NCBI GenBank assembly: GCA_910578365.1
Contig: CAJTRC010000016.1
Location: forward strand, 1 to 35,015
Direction of reading: 5' to 3'
DNA length: 35,015 nt
Source of the DNA: an uncultured Muribaculaceae bacterium
Lineage (GTDB): Bacteria; Bacteroidota; Bacteroidia; Bacteroidales; Muribaculaceae
Shown: in pieces, positions 7,343 through 16,424 of the stretch
Numbering within the stretch: position 1 is the first letter of the stretch
Layout of the letters: the number at the start of each line of letters is the position of its first letter
Position numbers and translations under genes: made by a program
Notes under the pieces: model-generated
What the model was told of the DNA's origin: nothing
The model's input: the letters and a program-made list of their open reading frames with translations, nothing else
Database searches by the model: none

Positions 7343-9789
7343 TAATTCCAAAGCCGCTCGACGGCACCTTCACCTACCTCGTGCCCGACGAAATGGCATC
7401 CAAGGCCCGACCCGGGCACCGTGTGCTGGTACCGTTCGGAGGCAAGCGCTATTATACCGGTCTGGTGGAATCTGTGAGCGAACACGCGCCGTCGGGGGTG
7501 GCGCTGAAGCCTGTTGCCGTGGCTCTTGACGACGAACCCGTAGTACGGCATCCGCAGGTAAAGTTATGGAAATGGCTTGCCGACTATTATCTATGTTCGG
7601 TAGGCGAGGTTTTTCATGCAGCCCTGCCATCAGGCTTGAGAATCGAAAGCGAAACCGTAGTGGAGCTTGCCGCCGATGAAATCGACGAGTCTGTGGCCGC
7701 TGAGCTGTCCGACTCCGACTTACAGTTGCTCGAATTGATACGCTCCTCCGGAACAACAACCTCAAAGGATCTTGCCAAGGCAAGCAGCCGCGACGATGTG
7801 GAGGCAAGTGTAAACCGCCTTATAGCACTCAACCTTATTAAGGTGAGCGAACGCTCGCTCGAACGCTTCAGCCGACGGCGTACAAGTTTTGTAAAACCGC
7901 TTTTCGATATCTCCGAGGCCGATGCCGTAAAGAAGGTATTCAAGGCAGTAGGCCAGAGCGAGCGCCAGCAGACTATGCTGCTTACCCTGCTGTCGATGTG
8001 GCGCGAGTGCCGACTCCCAACGGAGTCAGGAGTACCACTCGACGATGCCCTGAAGCGCTCGGCGCTTACTCGCCCTGTGGTAAAAGCTCTCGCCGACAAA
8101 GGACTGGTGGAAATCGACCGTCGCTACATATCGCGCTTTCAGTTTACCGGAAAGACAGAGTACAACCTGCCGGAACTGTCGCAGGCCCAGCAGACAGCCT
8201 TATCTCAGATACACCACAGTTTCTTCGACCACGACATCACACTGCTGCACGGCGTGACTTCGTGCGGCAAGACCGAACTATACATCCATCTCATCGACCA
8301 TGTACTGCGCGACGGCAACCAGACTCTGCTGCTTGTGCCGGAAATAGCCCTTACCACACAGCTGACCGAACGTCTGCAGCGCGTTTTCGGCACACGGGTG
8401 CTTATATACCACTCCAAGTTCTCCGATGCCGAGCGTATGGAAGTATGGCAGAAACTGCTGGGCAGCAACGAGCCATGTGTGGTTATAGGAGCACGCTCGT
8501 CGGTATTCCTGCCTTTTGCCCGCCTGGGCCTGGTGATTGTCGACGAAGAGCACGAAACAAGCTACAAACAGGCCGACCCGGCGCCGCGATACAACGGCCG
8601 TGATACCGCCATAGTGCTTGCGGCCATGCACGGCGCTAAAACACTGCTGGGCAGCGCCACGCCGTCGGTGGAAACATATTACAAGGCAACCACCGGCAAA
8701 TTCGGACTGGTGACACTGAGCGAACGATACGGCGGCGGCAGCCTGCCTCCCATCGAGGTCATAGACCTTAACCGCGAGTTCGAGCGTGGAGCCACTACCG
8801 GTACTTTTGCCGACCATACAGTGATGGAAGCCCGCAAGGTACTCGCCGCCGGACATCAGGTGATTTTCTTTCACAACCGCCGCGGGTTCTCGCCCATGGC
8901 ACGTTGCAAACTATGCGCGTTTATACCCAAGTGCGATCACTGCGACGTTTCGCTGACCTATCACCGTATGCCCGAGCAGCTGGTATGCCACTATTGCGGA
9001 GCGGTGTACCCGATGCCTGCGGTGTGTCCTTCATGCCATGAACCGGCTATCGCCGTAGTTGGCTACGGCACCGAACGCCTCGAGGACAACATATCGCGCT
9101 ACTTTCCCAACCGCAACATACTGCGCATGGACCTCGATACCACACGCAACAAAAACGGCTACCAACAGATAATCGACACTTTCTCGGCACGTAAGGCCGA
9201 CATTCTGGTAGGCACACAGATGGTCACCAAGGGACTTGACTTCGGGGGAGTGGCCATGGTGGTGGTGGTAAACGCCGACGCCCTTATACACTACCCGGAG
9301 TTCAGGGCAGCCGAACGCGCCTTCAACATGATGGAGCAGGTGTCGGGCCGCGCCGGACGCCGCAGCGACGTACCCGGCCGGGTGCTTATCCAGACCCGCG
9401 AACCGGCACATCCGGTAATCGAGCAGGTTGTGCGTCACGACTACGCCGGCTTCTACAAGCACGAAATCGAAGAGCGCAAAGCATACCTTTATCCGCCCTT
9501 TGTACGCCTTGTGAACATATATCTCAAACACCGCGACAATGCCACCGTGGAGCGTCATGCCGCCGAATACGCCGCGCGGCTGCGCCAACTCTTCGGCAAC
9601 CGTGTACACGGCCCCATCGAGCCCAAGGTATCGCGTGTGAAGTCGCTGTACATACGCCGCATAATGCTCAAAATCGAACCCGAAGCATCAATGACTAGGG
9701 TAAAGCATTATCTGCGCGACCTGTACATCGATATTCGAAAAGACGACTTGTACAAACAGCTCACGCTCTATTACGACGTCGACCCTTAG
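7321..9789 (+). CDS. priA: Primosomal protein N' (replication restart helicase PriA)
   Basis: An 822-residue protein. The N-terminal DNA-binding domain opens with YAQVIIPKPLDGTFTYLVP; the helicase core has Walker A GVTSCGKT (311-318) and DEEH (from Asp408); a cysteine-rich zinc region (about 529-570, CxxC pairs) interrupts the core, and QVSGRAGR is helicase motif VI. PriA recognises stalled forks and D-loops and reloads the replicative helicase. It overlaps the HPPK-like gene by 22 nt. The chosen ATG gives the family-typical N-terminus. Confidence 0.96.
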   Translation: MPIYAQVIIPKPLDGTFTYLVPDEMASKARPGHRVLVPFGGKRYYTGLVESVSEHAPSGVALKPVAVALDDEPVVRHPQVKLWKWLADYYLCSVGEVFHAALPSGLRIESETVVELAADEIDESVAAELSDSDLQLLELIRSSGTTTSKDLAKASSRDDVEASVNRLIALNLIKVSERSLERFSRRRTSFVKPLFDISEADAVKKVFKAVGQSERQQTMLLTLLSMWRECRLPTESGVPLDDALKRSALTRPVVKALADKGLVEIDRRYISRFQFTGKTEYNLPELSQAQQTALSQIHHSFFDHDITLLHGVTSCGKTELYIHLIDHVLRDGNQTLLLVPEIALTTQLTERLQRVFGTRVLIYHSKFSDAERMEVWQKLLGSNEPCVVIGARSSVFLPFARLGLVIVDEEHETSYKQADPAPRYNGRDTAIVLAAMHGAKTLLGSATPSVETYYKATTGKFGLVTLSERYGGGSLPPIEVIDLNREFERGATTGTFADHTVMEARKVLAAGHQVIFFHNRRGFSPMARCKLCAFIPKCDHCDVSLTYHRMPEQLVCHYCGAVYPMPAVCPSCHEPAIAVVGYGTERLEDNISRYFPNRNILRMDLDTTRNKNGYQQIIDTFSARKADILVGTQMVTKGLDFGGVAMVVVVNADALIHYPEFRAAERAFNMMEQVSGRAGRRSDVPGRVLIQTREPAHPVIEQVVRHDYAGFYKHEIEERKAYLYPPFVRLVNIYLKHRDNATVERHAAEYAARLRQLFGNRVHGPIEPKVSRVKSLYIRRIMLKIEPEASMTRVKHYLRDLYIDIRKDDLYKQLTLYYDVDP

Positions 9790-9793
9790 CCTC

Positions 9794-9824
9794 TTGCACA
9801 TTCGGATTAAAATTCGTAACTTTG
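9794..9824 (+). promoter_or_regulatory. Promoter of the ftsY operon
   Basis: TTG (9794-9796), 20 nt, TAACTTTG (9817-9824), 36 nt before the ftsY ATG. It begins just after the priA stop, so ftsY-rimO-menF is a separate transcription unit. Confidence 0.7.
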
Positions 9825-9860
9825 TGATTCAATTTTAAACAGCGCACTTAACTCACTGAT

Positions 9861-10829
9861 ATGGGATTCTTCAAAAAACTGTTCTCCAAAGAGAAAAAGC
9901 AGGAAACGCTCGACAAAGGCCTCGAAAAAACCAAAGAAGGCCTGTTCGGCAAAATCAAACGCGCTTTCGTAGGCCGCAGAACCATTGACGACGACTTCCT
10001 TGACGAACTCGAGGAAATCTTCATCACATCGGACGTAGGCCCGGAAACAACCCTGAAGATTATCGACCGCATACAGGAGCGCGCAGCCAAAGACAAGTAC
10101 ATGGGCGAGGACGAACTCAACGCCATGCTCAGCGACGAAATCTGCAAGCTTCTGGCCGAAAACCCAAACGATGTGCAGCTCGACGACTTCGAAACCCCTG
10201 CCGGAGTAAAACCATACGTGGTAATGGTTGTGGGTGTGAACGGTGTGGGCAAGACAACCACCATTGGCAAACTTGCCCACCAGTACAAAATGGCCGGCAA
10301 GAAAGTGATGCTTGGCGCTGCCGACACATTCCGCGCTGCCGCTGTGGAGCAGCTTGAGGAATGGGCACGACGTGCCGACGTGCCTGTAATAAAGAAAGCC
10401 GAGAACACCGACCCCGCGGCTGTTGCTTACGACACCCTGTCGTCTGCTGTGGCTAACGATATCGACGTGGTGCTAATCGACACCGCCGGACGCCTGCACA
10501 ACAAAAAGGCTCTGATGGACGAACTTACCAAAATCAAGCGCTCCATGAGCAAGGTTGTGCCCGACGCGCCGCACGAAGTGCTGCTGGTGCTCGACGGCTC
10601 CACCGGTCAGAACGCATTCGAGCAGGCTCGCCAGTTCTCTGCCGCCACTCAGGTAACCGACCTGGCAATAACCAAGCTCGACGGCACCGCGCGTGGCGGT
10701 GTGGTGATAGGCATCTCCGACCAGTTCAAGCTGCCGGTAAAATACATAGGCCTGGGCGAAGGCATCACCGACCTGCAGGTGTTCGACAAGCAGGCATTCG
10801 TCGAAACTCTTTTCCGTAAAAAAGCCTGA
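9861..10829 (+). CDS. ftsY: Signal recognition particle receptor FtsY
   Basis: A 322-residue NG-domain GTPase. G motifs: GVNGVGKTTT (from Gly125), DTFRAAAVEQL, DTAGRLHNK and TKLDGTARGG. The N domain holds the amphipathic basic start (MGFFKKLFSKEKK) that binds membrane lipids; the long acidic A domain of E. coli FtsY is absent, as is common outside Enterobacteria. It receives SRP-bound ribosomes at the inner membrane and passes them to SecYEG. The rimO start lies 2 nt after its stop. Confidence 0.97.
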   Translation: MGFFKKLFSKEKKQETLDKGLEKTKEGLFGKIKRAFVGRRTIDDDFLDELEEIFITSDVGPETTLKIIDRIQERAAKDKYMGEDELNAMLSDEICKLLAENPNDVQLDDFETPAGVKPYVVMVVGVNGVGKTTTIGKLAHQYKMAGKKVMLGAADTFRAAAVEQLEEWARRADVPVIKKAENTDPAAVAYDTLSSAVANDIDVVLIDTAGRLHNKKALMDELTKIKRSMSKVVPDAPHEVLLVLDGSTGQNAFEQARQFSAATQVTDLAITKLDGTARGGVVIGISDQFKLPVKYIGLGEGITDLQVFDKQAFVETLFRKKA

Positions 10830-10831
10830 CC

Positions 10832-12142
10832 ATGCCCCGCAAGAACGGAATCAACGTAATAACAATGGGTTGCTCCAAGAATCTGGTTGATTCGGAGCGA
10901 CTCATGAAGATGCTGCGCGACAGCGGTTTCGATGCCGTACACGACGCCGACCCGGCCGACTGTCGCGGCTACGCCGCCGTAATCAATACCTGTGGCTTCA
11001 TAGGCGACGCCAAGGAAGAATCTATCAACATGATACTCGAGGCGCTGCAGGCCCGCGATGCCGGACTGCTGTCGAAAGTATATGTAATGGGATGCCTGTC
11101 GGAACGCTACCGCAAGGACCTGGAAAAGGAACTGCCGGAAGTCGACGGCTGGTACGGCAAATTCGACTGGAGCGCCATAGTGCGCGACCTGGCCAAGACA
11201 TTCCCCGCCACAGCTCCATGGGACCGCGTGCTGACCACTCCCCGCCACCACGCATACCTCAAGATTGCCGAAGGCTGCAACCGCTTTTGCGCGTTCTGCG
11301 CCATTCCGCTGATTACAGGCCGATATAAATCACGCCCCGAAGAGGAGATTCTGCAGGAAGTACGCGAACTCGTCAGCCGCGGCGTAAAGGAATTCAACAT
11401 AATCGCCCAGGACCTGTCGGCCTATGGCAGTGACCTCCCCGGCGGCGGCTTGCGTCTGGCCGGACTCATCGACCGCATGGCTCAGATTCCGGGCGTGGAA
11501 TGGATTCGCCTGCACTACGCATACCCGGCGCAGTTCCCCTACGACGTACTGCCGGTAATGGCGCGCCACAGTAATGTGTGCAAATATCTCGACATAGCAC
11601 TGCAGCATATAGCCGACCCGGTATTGGCCAACATGCGTCGCCATATTTCCGCAGCCGAAACTGAAGAACTGCTGGCCCGCATCCGCCGCGAAGTACCCGG
11701 CATACATATACGCACTACCCTTATGGTGGGCTTCCCCGGCGAAGGAGAGGAAGAGTTCGGGCAATTGCTGGACTTTGTGCGCCGTCAGCGTTTCGAGCGC
11801 ATGGGCGCATTTGCCTACTGCGAGGAAGACGACACCTACGGCGCAAAAAACTTTGAGGATTCCATTCCGCAGGAAGTAAAACAGCAGCGCCTCGACCGCC
11901 TGATGGAACTTCAGGAAGAAATATCCATGGAAATCCAGCAGAGCAAGGTCGGCACCATTCAGCGCGTGATTATCGACAGTGAGAACGCCGACTATTACAT
12001 AGGCCGCACTCAGTACGACTCGCCCGAGGTTGACCCGGAAGTACTTATTGAAAAAACAAGCAAAATGTGCAAAGGCGAATTTTATAATGTCGAAATCACC
12101 GATGCCATGCCCTTTGAACTTATAGCCCGGCCATGCCTGTAA
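10832..12142 (+). CDS. rimO: Ribosomal protein S12 methylthiotransferase RimO
   Basis: A 436-residue radical-SAM methylthiotransferase. The N-terminal UPF0004 domain carries cluster cysteines in MGCSKNLVDSERL, INTCGF and MGCLSERY; the radical-SAM cluster is CxxxCxxC at Cys149, Cys153, Cys156; a TRAM RNA/protein-binding domain ends the protein. SKNLVDSE and the CAIPLITGRYKSRP stretch favour RimO over the tRNA enzyme MiaB. It modifies the conserved aspartate of ribosomal protein S12. Its last 10 nt overlap the isochorismate synthase start. Confidence 0.96.
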   Translation: MPRKNGINVITMGCSKNLVDSERLMKMLRDSGFDAVHDADPADCRGYAAVINTCGFIGDAKEESINMILEALQARDAGLLSKVYVMGCLSERYRKDLEKELPEVDGWYGKFDWSAIVRDLAKTFPATAPWDRVLTTPRHHAYLKIAEGCNRFCAFCAIPLITGRYKSRPEEEILQEVRELVSRGVKEFNIIAQDLSAYGSDLPGGGLRLAGLIDRMAQIPGVEWIRLHYAYPAQFPYDVLPVMARHSNVCKYLDIALQHIADPVLANMRRHISAAETEELLARIRREVPGIHIRTTLMVGFPGEGEEEFGQLLDFVRRQRFERMGAFAYCEEDDTYGAKNFEDSIPQEVKQQRLDRLMELQEEISMEIQQSKVGTIQRVIIDSENADYYIGRTQYDSPEVDPEVLIEKTSKMCKGEFYNVEITDAMPFELIARPCL

Positions 12143-13059
12143 GTCACGAACTTAAAAACGAACTGACCCGGCTGCTGCAGTCGGGTTCTCCTTTTTTTGC
12201 ATATTGCCTGCCCGGTGGAGAGCTTAGCCTTGCCGACACTGCGTCGGTACGCTTCACCCCCTGGCCCGGCTGCAACTCACCTGCCGAATTGTGGCGCGAA
12301 TCAACAAGCTGGCCTCAGTACCGCGCCGCAATAGAAACACTTGTAGAGCGGCTGAAACAGCGCCAAGGCAAAACCGTAATGTCACGCGCCATCTGCGGCA
12401 GCCACAACTGCGACATGGTACAGCTGGCTCTGGATTTCTTCGAAGCATATCCACAGACATACCGCACAATATTTTACACTCCGCAGACAGGAGCCTGGAT
12501 GGGGGCATCGCCAGAGTTGCTGTATAAAATCGACGGTGACAGGCTGTACACAATGGCATTGGCCGGTACCCGGCTACTATCCGACGGTCCGTGGGACGAA
12601 AAGAACCTGGAAGAACACCGTATGGTGGCGGACTTTATCGAAGATGCATTGGCCGAACAGACTCAGCACTACAACCGGTCGGAGCTCGGCACACTGCGCT
12701 ACGGAGCCATCGAACACCTGCTTACCGAATTCACCGCCCAAACCTCGCAAATCGATCTCGAGCGACTGAAAAACGCCTTGCAGCCAACTCCGGCCGTAGG
12801 AGGTTATCCACGCCGCGAAGCCCTCGACGACATAGCCCGGCTGGAAACACATCGCCGCAACCTGTATTCCGGACTTATCGAGTTTGACGCCGACAAAAAT
12901 TCACAGCGACTATGTATAGTAAACCTGCGCTGCATGCAGTTCGACGCCGAACACTATTGCATATACGCCGGCGGAGGCATTACCTCCCAGTCGGACCCCG
13001 CCGCTGAATGGGCCGAAACCGAGGCCAAATCGGCATGGCTGCGCGAACATATAAAATAA
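12133..13059 (+). CDS. menF: Isochorismate synthase (menaquinone pathway)
   Basis: A 308-residue chorismate-binding enzyme. The conserved C-terminal blocks are present: MALAGTR, LEEHRMVADFI (Mg ligands), PTPAVGGYPR, and YSGLIEF...CIYAGGGITSQSDP. It converts chorismate to isochorismate, the entry to menaquinone in anaerobic Bacteroidetes; a siderophore role (EntC-like) has no support from neighbours. It is shorter than the E. coli enzymes, with a reduced N-terminal part. The rest of the men pathway (menD, menB) is not in the window; it overlaps rimO instead. Confidence 0.88.
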   Translation: MPVSHELKNELTRLLQSGSPFFAYCLPGGELSLADTASVRFTPWPGCNSPAELWRESTSWPQYRAAIETLVERLKQRQGKTVMSRAICGSHNCDMVQLALDFFEAYPQTYRTIFYTPQTGAWMGASPELLYKIDGDRLYTMALAGTRLLSDGPWDEKNLEEHRMVADFIEDALAEQTQHYNRSELGTLRYGAIEHLLTEFTAQTSQIDLERLKNALQPTPAVGGYPRREALDDIARLETHRRNLYSGLIEFDADKNSQRLCIVNLRCMQFDAEHYCIYAGGGITSQSDPAAEWAETEAKSAWLREHIK

Positions 13060-13066
13060 TATAGAG

Positions 13067-13459
13067 GTGGATATATTAGCACACATAATAGCTTATGTAT
13101 TTATCGCCGCATTAATTTTATCCGGCCTTGGATTGATTGTGCTCATAGCCAATTTTTTTTACTATAGAAAATGGAGAAGCAATAAAGTCAAAGTATACTA
13201 CGACGACAACGACCACCGCAAGAGATATTACATAGTAAGCAGGCCACATGGGCCATACCCCGTCGGCTATCCGAAAGAAAGAATAATCAAAGACATGGAG
13301 GAGTTTGAGCGGTTAAGGCGCAGTCAAAAAGAGAAAACAAAGAACCATAACATAGTACACGCCAAAACTAAAAAATCCCTATTTGAAATACTAATGATGA
13401 CTCCGGCCGAATATAAGGAATATCGGCAACGAGAAAAAGAAAAGAAAAACGCTAAATAA
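13067..13459 (+). CDS. Small membrane protein of unknown function
   Basis: A 130-residue protein I do not recognise. One strong hydrophobic segment (about residues 5-30) is followed by FYYRKWRSNK, a basic inside-anchor, and a highly charged Lys/Glu/Arg-rich C-terminal half. The frame has no early ATG; the GTG at 13067, 7 nt after the menF stop, is the likely start. Codons are AT-rich (AAA, ATA, AGA) compared with the GC-leaning genes before it, which fits a recent arrival or relaxed constraint. It is probably read from the ftsY operon mRNA. Confidence 0.6.
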   Translation: MDILAHIIAYVFIAALILSGLGLIVLIANFFYYRKWRSNKVKVYYDDNDHRKRYYIVSRPHGPYPVGYPKERIIKDMEEFERLRRSQKEKTKNHNIVHAKTKKSLFEILMMTPAEYKEYRQREKEKKNAK

Positions 13460-13479
13460 TAAGCAATCAGCAATCAAAA

Positions 13480-13695
13480 TTAATTATCGGACCTGTTCTT
13501 GAATATCTTTTCAATCCATGCAAATAATATGGGGCCGAATATAGAAGCTATCACACCTGCAAAACCGATTACCACGTACTCTCGCCAATCATCAAACCAA
13601 TTCAGACTAAATAGCAGATCGACAACATAACACAGCCCGGCTATTAAATACCAGACAATGCAAAATGCGATAAACAAGAGTAAATTCTTTTTCAT
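13480..13695 (-). CDS. Small two-helix membrane protein of unknown function
   Basis: A 71-residue protein with two predicted membrane helices (about 4-30 and 40-62) separated by a short NWFDDWRE loop and a basic C-tail (KIFKNRSDN). No family is recognised. It lies 37 nt past the 3' end of tRNA-Gly on the same strand with no terminator between, so it may share the tRNA promoter. It converges on the AT-rich gene at 13067-13459 with only 20 nt between the stops. Confidence 0.5.
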   Translation of the reverse strand: MKKNLLLFIAFCIVWYLIAGLCYVVDLLFSLNWFDDWREYVVIGFAGVIASIFGPILFAWIEKIFKNRSDN

Positions 13696-13732
13696 TATGC
13701 GAATGATATATAAATGCGCGCCGTTGCATTGA

Positions 13733-13804
13733 GCGGTAGACGGGGGTCGAACCCGCGACTTCGGGCTTGGGAAGCCCGCGCTCTGCCAACTGAGCTACTA
13801 CCGC
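13733..13804 (-). tRNA. tRNA-Gly (anticodon CCC)
   Basis: On the minus strand a full 72-nt cloverleaf folds: acceptor stem GCGGTAG/CTACCGC, D-arm GCTC-AGTTGGCA-GAGC, anticodon stem CGGGC/GCCCG with loop TTCCCAA (anticodon CCC), a 5-nt variable loop, and T-arm GCGGG-TTCGACC-CCCGT. CCA is not encoded (TCA follows). It decodes GGG. Confidence 0.95.
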
Positions 13805-13816
13805 GTTTTTCAGATG

Positions 13817-13848
13817 CAAAGTTAGCAAAAGTTATGGAGATTCGCAAA
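13817..13848 (-). promoter_or_regulatory. Promoter of tRNA-Gly
   Basis: Minus strand: TTTG (13848-13845), 20 nt, TAACTTTG (13824-13817), ending 12 nt before the tRNA 5' end. Because a processed tRNA needs a 5' leader, this fixes the start of transcription within 12 nt of the box and serves as an internal calibration for other promoters in the window. Confidence 0.8.
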
Positions 13849-13856
13849 AAAATTCG

Positions 13857-13864
13857 TAAATTTG
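13857..13864 (+). promoter_or_regulatory. -7 box of lepA
   Basis: TAAATTTG ends 22 nt before the lepA ATG. The -33 region (about 13832-13836, TTATG) is a weak match and falls inside the divergent tRNA-Gly promoter. Confidence 0.55.
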
Positions 13865-13886
13865 CACTCTAAATCACGACATCCGA

Positions 13887-15674
13887 ATGAAACATATACG
13901 CAATTTCTGTATCATAGCCCATATCGACCATGGCAAATCCACCCTCGCCGACCGCCTGCTGGAATATACCGGCACCGTAGAGGCCAAGGACATGGAAGCC
14001 CAGGTACTCGACGACATGGACCTCGAACGCGAGCGCGGTATCACTATCAAGAGCCATGCCATTCAGATGGAACACATAATAGATGGCGAAAAATATACCC
14101 TCAACCTTATCGACACTCCGGGACACGTGGACTTCTCATACGAGGTTTCGCGCTCCATTGCCGCCTGCGAAGGCGCACTGCTGATTGTCGACGCTTCGCA
14201 GGGTATTCAGGCTCAGACCATTTCGAACCTGTATATGGCTATCGACAACGACCTGGAAATCATTCCGGTGGTTAACAAGGTGGACCTCGACTCGGCCAAC
14301 CCCGAGGAAGTGGAAGACCAGATTATTGAACTTCTGGGTTGCAAGCGCGAGGAAATCATCCGTGCCAGCGGCAAGACCGGTATAGGTATTCCGGAGATTT
14401 TGCGTGCCATAGTAGAGCGCGTGCCGGCTCCGAAAGGTGACCCCGACGCTCCGCTTCAGGCTCTGATTTTCGACTCGGTATTCAACCCCTTCAGAGGCAT
14501 CATTGCCTATTTTAAAATCGAAAACGGAAGCATCAGCAAAGACGATTTTGTTAAATTCGTTTCAACCGGGAAAGAATATCACGCTGACGAAATAGGTGTG
14601 CTCAAACTCGATATGTCGCCACGCAAGACTCTGTCGGCTGGCAATGTGGGATATATCATATCAGGCATAAAAACCTCGCGTGAAGTGCGTGTGGGCGATA
14701 CCATTACCCATGTGGCCCGGCCATGCGAACAGGCCATCGACGGCTTTGAGGAAGTCAAACCCATGGTGTTCGCAGGCGTTTACCCCATCGAGACCGAAGA
14801 CTTTGAAAACCTGCGCAGCTCGCTCGAAAAGCTGCAACTCAACGATGCATCTCTGACCTTCACACCCGAGTCTTCGGCAGCGCTCGGCTTTGGTTTCCGC
14901 TGTGGATTCCTTGGCCTGCTGCATATGGAAATCATTCAGGAACGCCTGGGCCGCGAGTTCGACATGGATGTGATTACCACCGTGCCAAACGTAAGCTACC
15001 GTGTATACGACAAGAAGGGCAACATGACAGAGGTACACAACCCCTCGGGTCTGCCCGACCTTACGCTTATCGACCACATCGAGGAGCCGTACATACGCGC
15101 CACCGTAATCACCACAGCTGACTTCATAGGCCCGATAATGACTCTGTGTCTGGGCAAACGCGGCGAGCTGGTAAAGCAGGAATACATATCCGGCAACCGT
15201 ATGGAAATAACCTTCGACATGCCTCTGGGCGAAATCGTAATCGACTTCTACGACAAACTCAAGAGCATATCCAAGGGCTATGCCTCGTTCGACTACCATA
15301 TACACGACTTCCGCGAGTCGAAGCTGGTGAAACTCGACATTCTGCTCAACGGCGAAAGTGTCGATGCTCTCTCTACCCTTACCCATGCCGACAATGCCGT
15401 GAACTTCGGACGCCGCATGTGCGAGAAACTCAAAGAACTGATTCCGCGCCAGCAATTCGACATAGCCATACAGGCTGCCATCGGAGCCAAAATCATTGCC
15501 CGCGAAACCATCAAGGCGGTGCGCAAGGACGTTACAGCCAAGTGCTACGGCGGTGACATCTCGCGTAAACGCAAACTGCTGGAAAAACAGAAAAAAGGCA
15601 AAAAACGCATGAAGCAGATTGGCTCTGTAGAAGTTCCGCAGAAAGCATTTCTTGCTGTACTTAAACTTGACTGA
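13887..15674 (+). CDS. lepA: Elongation factor 4 (LepA)
   Basis: A 595-residue translational GTPase of normal family length. G1 AHIDHGKST (11-19), switch region RGITIK, DTPGHVDFSYEV (G3) and NKVDLD (G4) are intact; the C-terminal domain ends with the basic tail QKKGKKRMKQIGSVEVPQ typical of LepA and not of EF-G. It acts on stalled or mis-translocated ribosomes. The kdsB ATG lies 3 nt after its stop. Confidence 0.98.
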   Translation: MKHIRNFCIIAHIDHGKSTLADRLLEYTGTVEAKDMEAQVLDDMDLERERGITIKSHAIQMEHIIDGEKYTLNLIDTPGHVDFSYEVSRSIAACEGALLIVDASQGIQAQTISNLYMAIDNDLEIIPVVNKVDLDSANPEEVEDQIIELLGCKREEIIRASGKTGIGIPEILRAIVERVPAPKGDPDAPLQALIFDSVFNPFRGIIAYFKIENGSISKDDFVKFVSTGKEYHADEIGVLKLDMSPRKTLSAGNVGYIISGIKTSREVRVGDTITHVARPCEQAIDGFEEVKPMVFAGVYPIETEDFENLRSSLEKLQLNDASLTFTPESSAALGFGFRCGFLGLLHMEIIQERLGREFDMDVITTVPNVSYRVYDKKGNMTEVHNPSGLPDLTLIDHIEEPYIRATVITTADFIGPIMTLCLGKRGELVKQEYISGNRMEITFDMPLGEIVIDFYDKLKSISKGYASFDYHIHDFRESKLVKLDILLNGESVDALSTLTHADNAVNFGRRMCEKLKELIPRQQFDIAIQAAIGAKIIARETIKAVRKDVTAKCYGGDISRKRKLLEKQKKGKKRMKQIGSVEVPQKAFLAVLKLD

Positions 15675-15677
15675 GCG

Positions 15678-16424
15678 ATGAAATTCCAAGCTATAATTCC
15701 GGCCCGCTACGCCTCTACCCGCTTCCCCGGCAAGCCACTGGCCCTACTTGGCGGCAAGCCCATGATACAGCATGTGTGGGAGCGCGTGTCGGAGGTGATT
15801 CCCTGTGCCGTGGTGGCCACCGACGACCGCCGCATATTCGACGTCGTGGAGGCCTTTGGAGGCAAAGCCGTAATGACTTCCGAATCGCACCGCAGCGGCA
15901 CCGACCGATGCGCCGAGGCAGCGGCCACAAGCGACGCAGACGTTATCATAAACGTACAGGGCGACGAACCCTTCATCGACCCCGCCCAATTGCAGGCCGT
16001 TATGAGTTGCTTCGACGACCCCGAAACTCAGATAGCGACTCTGGTACGCCCCTTCGACCCTGCCGCAGGCTTTGAGGCTCTGTTCGACCCCAACCTGGTA
16101 AAAGTGGTAATCGACGAGCACGACTTCGCTATGTACTTCTCGCGTTCGGTAATACCATACGTGCGCGGTATCGAATGGACGAAATGGCTCGAAACAGCAC
16201 GGTACTACACCCACATAGGCTTGTATGCCTACCGGCGCGACATACTCGGCCGGCTGGCCTCATTGCCACAGTCGGCACTCGAGAAAGCCGAGTCGCTTGA
16301 GCAATTGCGCTGGCTACAGAACGGATACCGCATCAAGGTAGCCGCCAGCAATAGTCCGACAATCGGCATCGACACCCCCGACGACCTCGCCGCCGCAGAA
16401 AAATACCTCAGCAACAGACAATGA
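15678..16424 (+). CDS. kdsB: CMP-Kdo synthetase (KdsB)
   Basis: A 248-residue nucleotidyltransferase. Signature blocks: IIPARYASTRFPGKPL (CTP-binding N-terminus), VATDD, HRSGTDRCAEA and NVQGDEPFI. It activates Kdo with CTP for lipopolysaccharide or lipooligosaccharide inner-core synthesis in the cytoplasm. The stop overlaps the ATG of the M16 gene (ATGA), so the two are coupled. Confidence 0.97.
   Translation: MKFQAIIPARYASTRFPGKPLALLGGKPMIQHVWERVSEVIPCAVVATDDRRIFDVVEAFGGKAVMTSESHRSGTDRCAEAAATSDADVIINVQGDEPFIDPAQLQAVMSCFDDPETQIATLVRPFDPAAGFEALFDPNLVKVVIDEHDFAMYFSRSVIPYVRGIEWTKWLETARYYTHIGLYAYRRDILGRLASLPQSALEKAESLEQLRWLQNGYRIKVAASNSPTIGIDTPDDLAAAEKYLSNRQ

Noticed and set aside
13607..13828. 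73-residue open frame covering tRNA-Gly
   Set aside because: It is simply the tRNA read as codons.
14661..15689. 342-residue open frame opposite lepA
   Set aside because: Shadow of lepA, which is complete and conserved over its full length.
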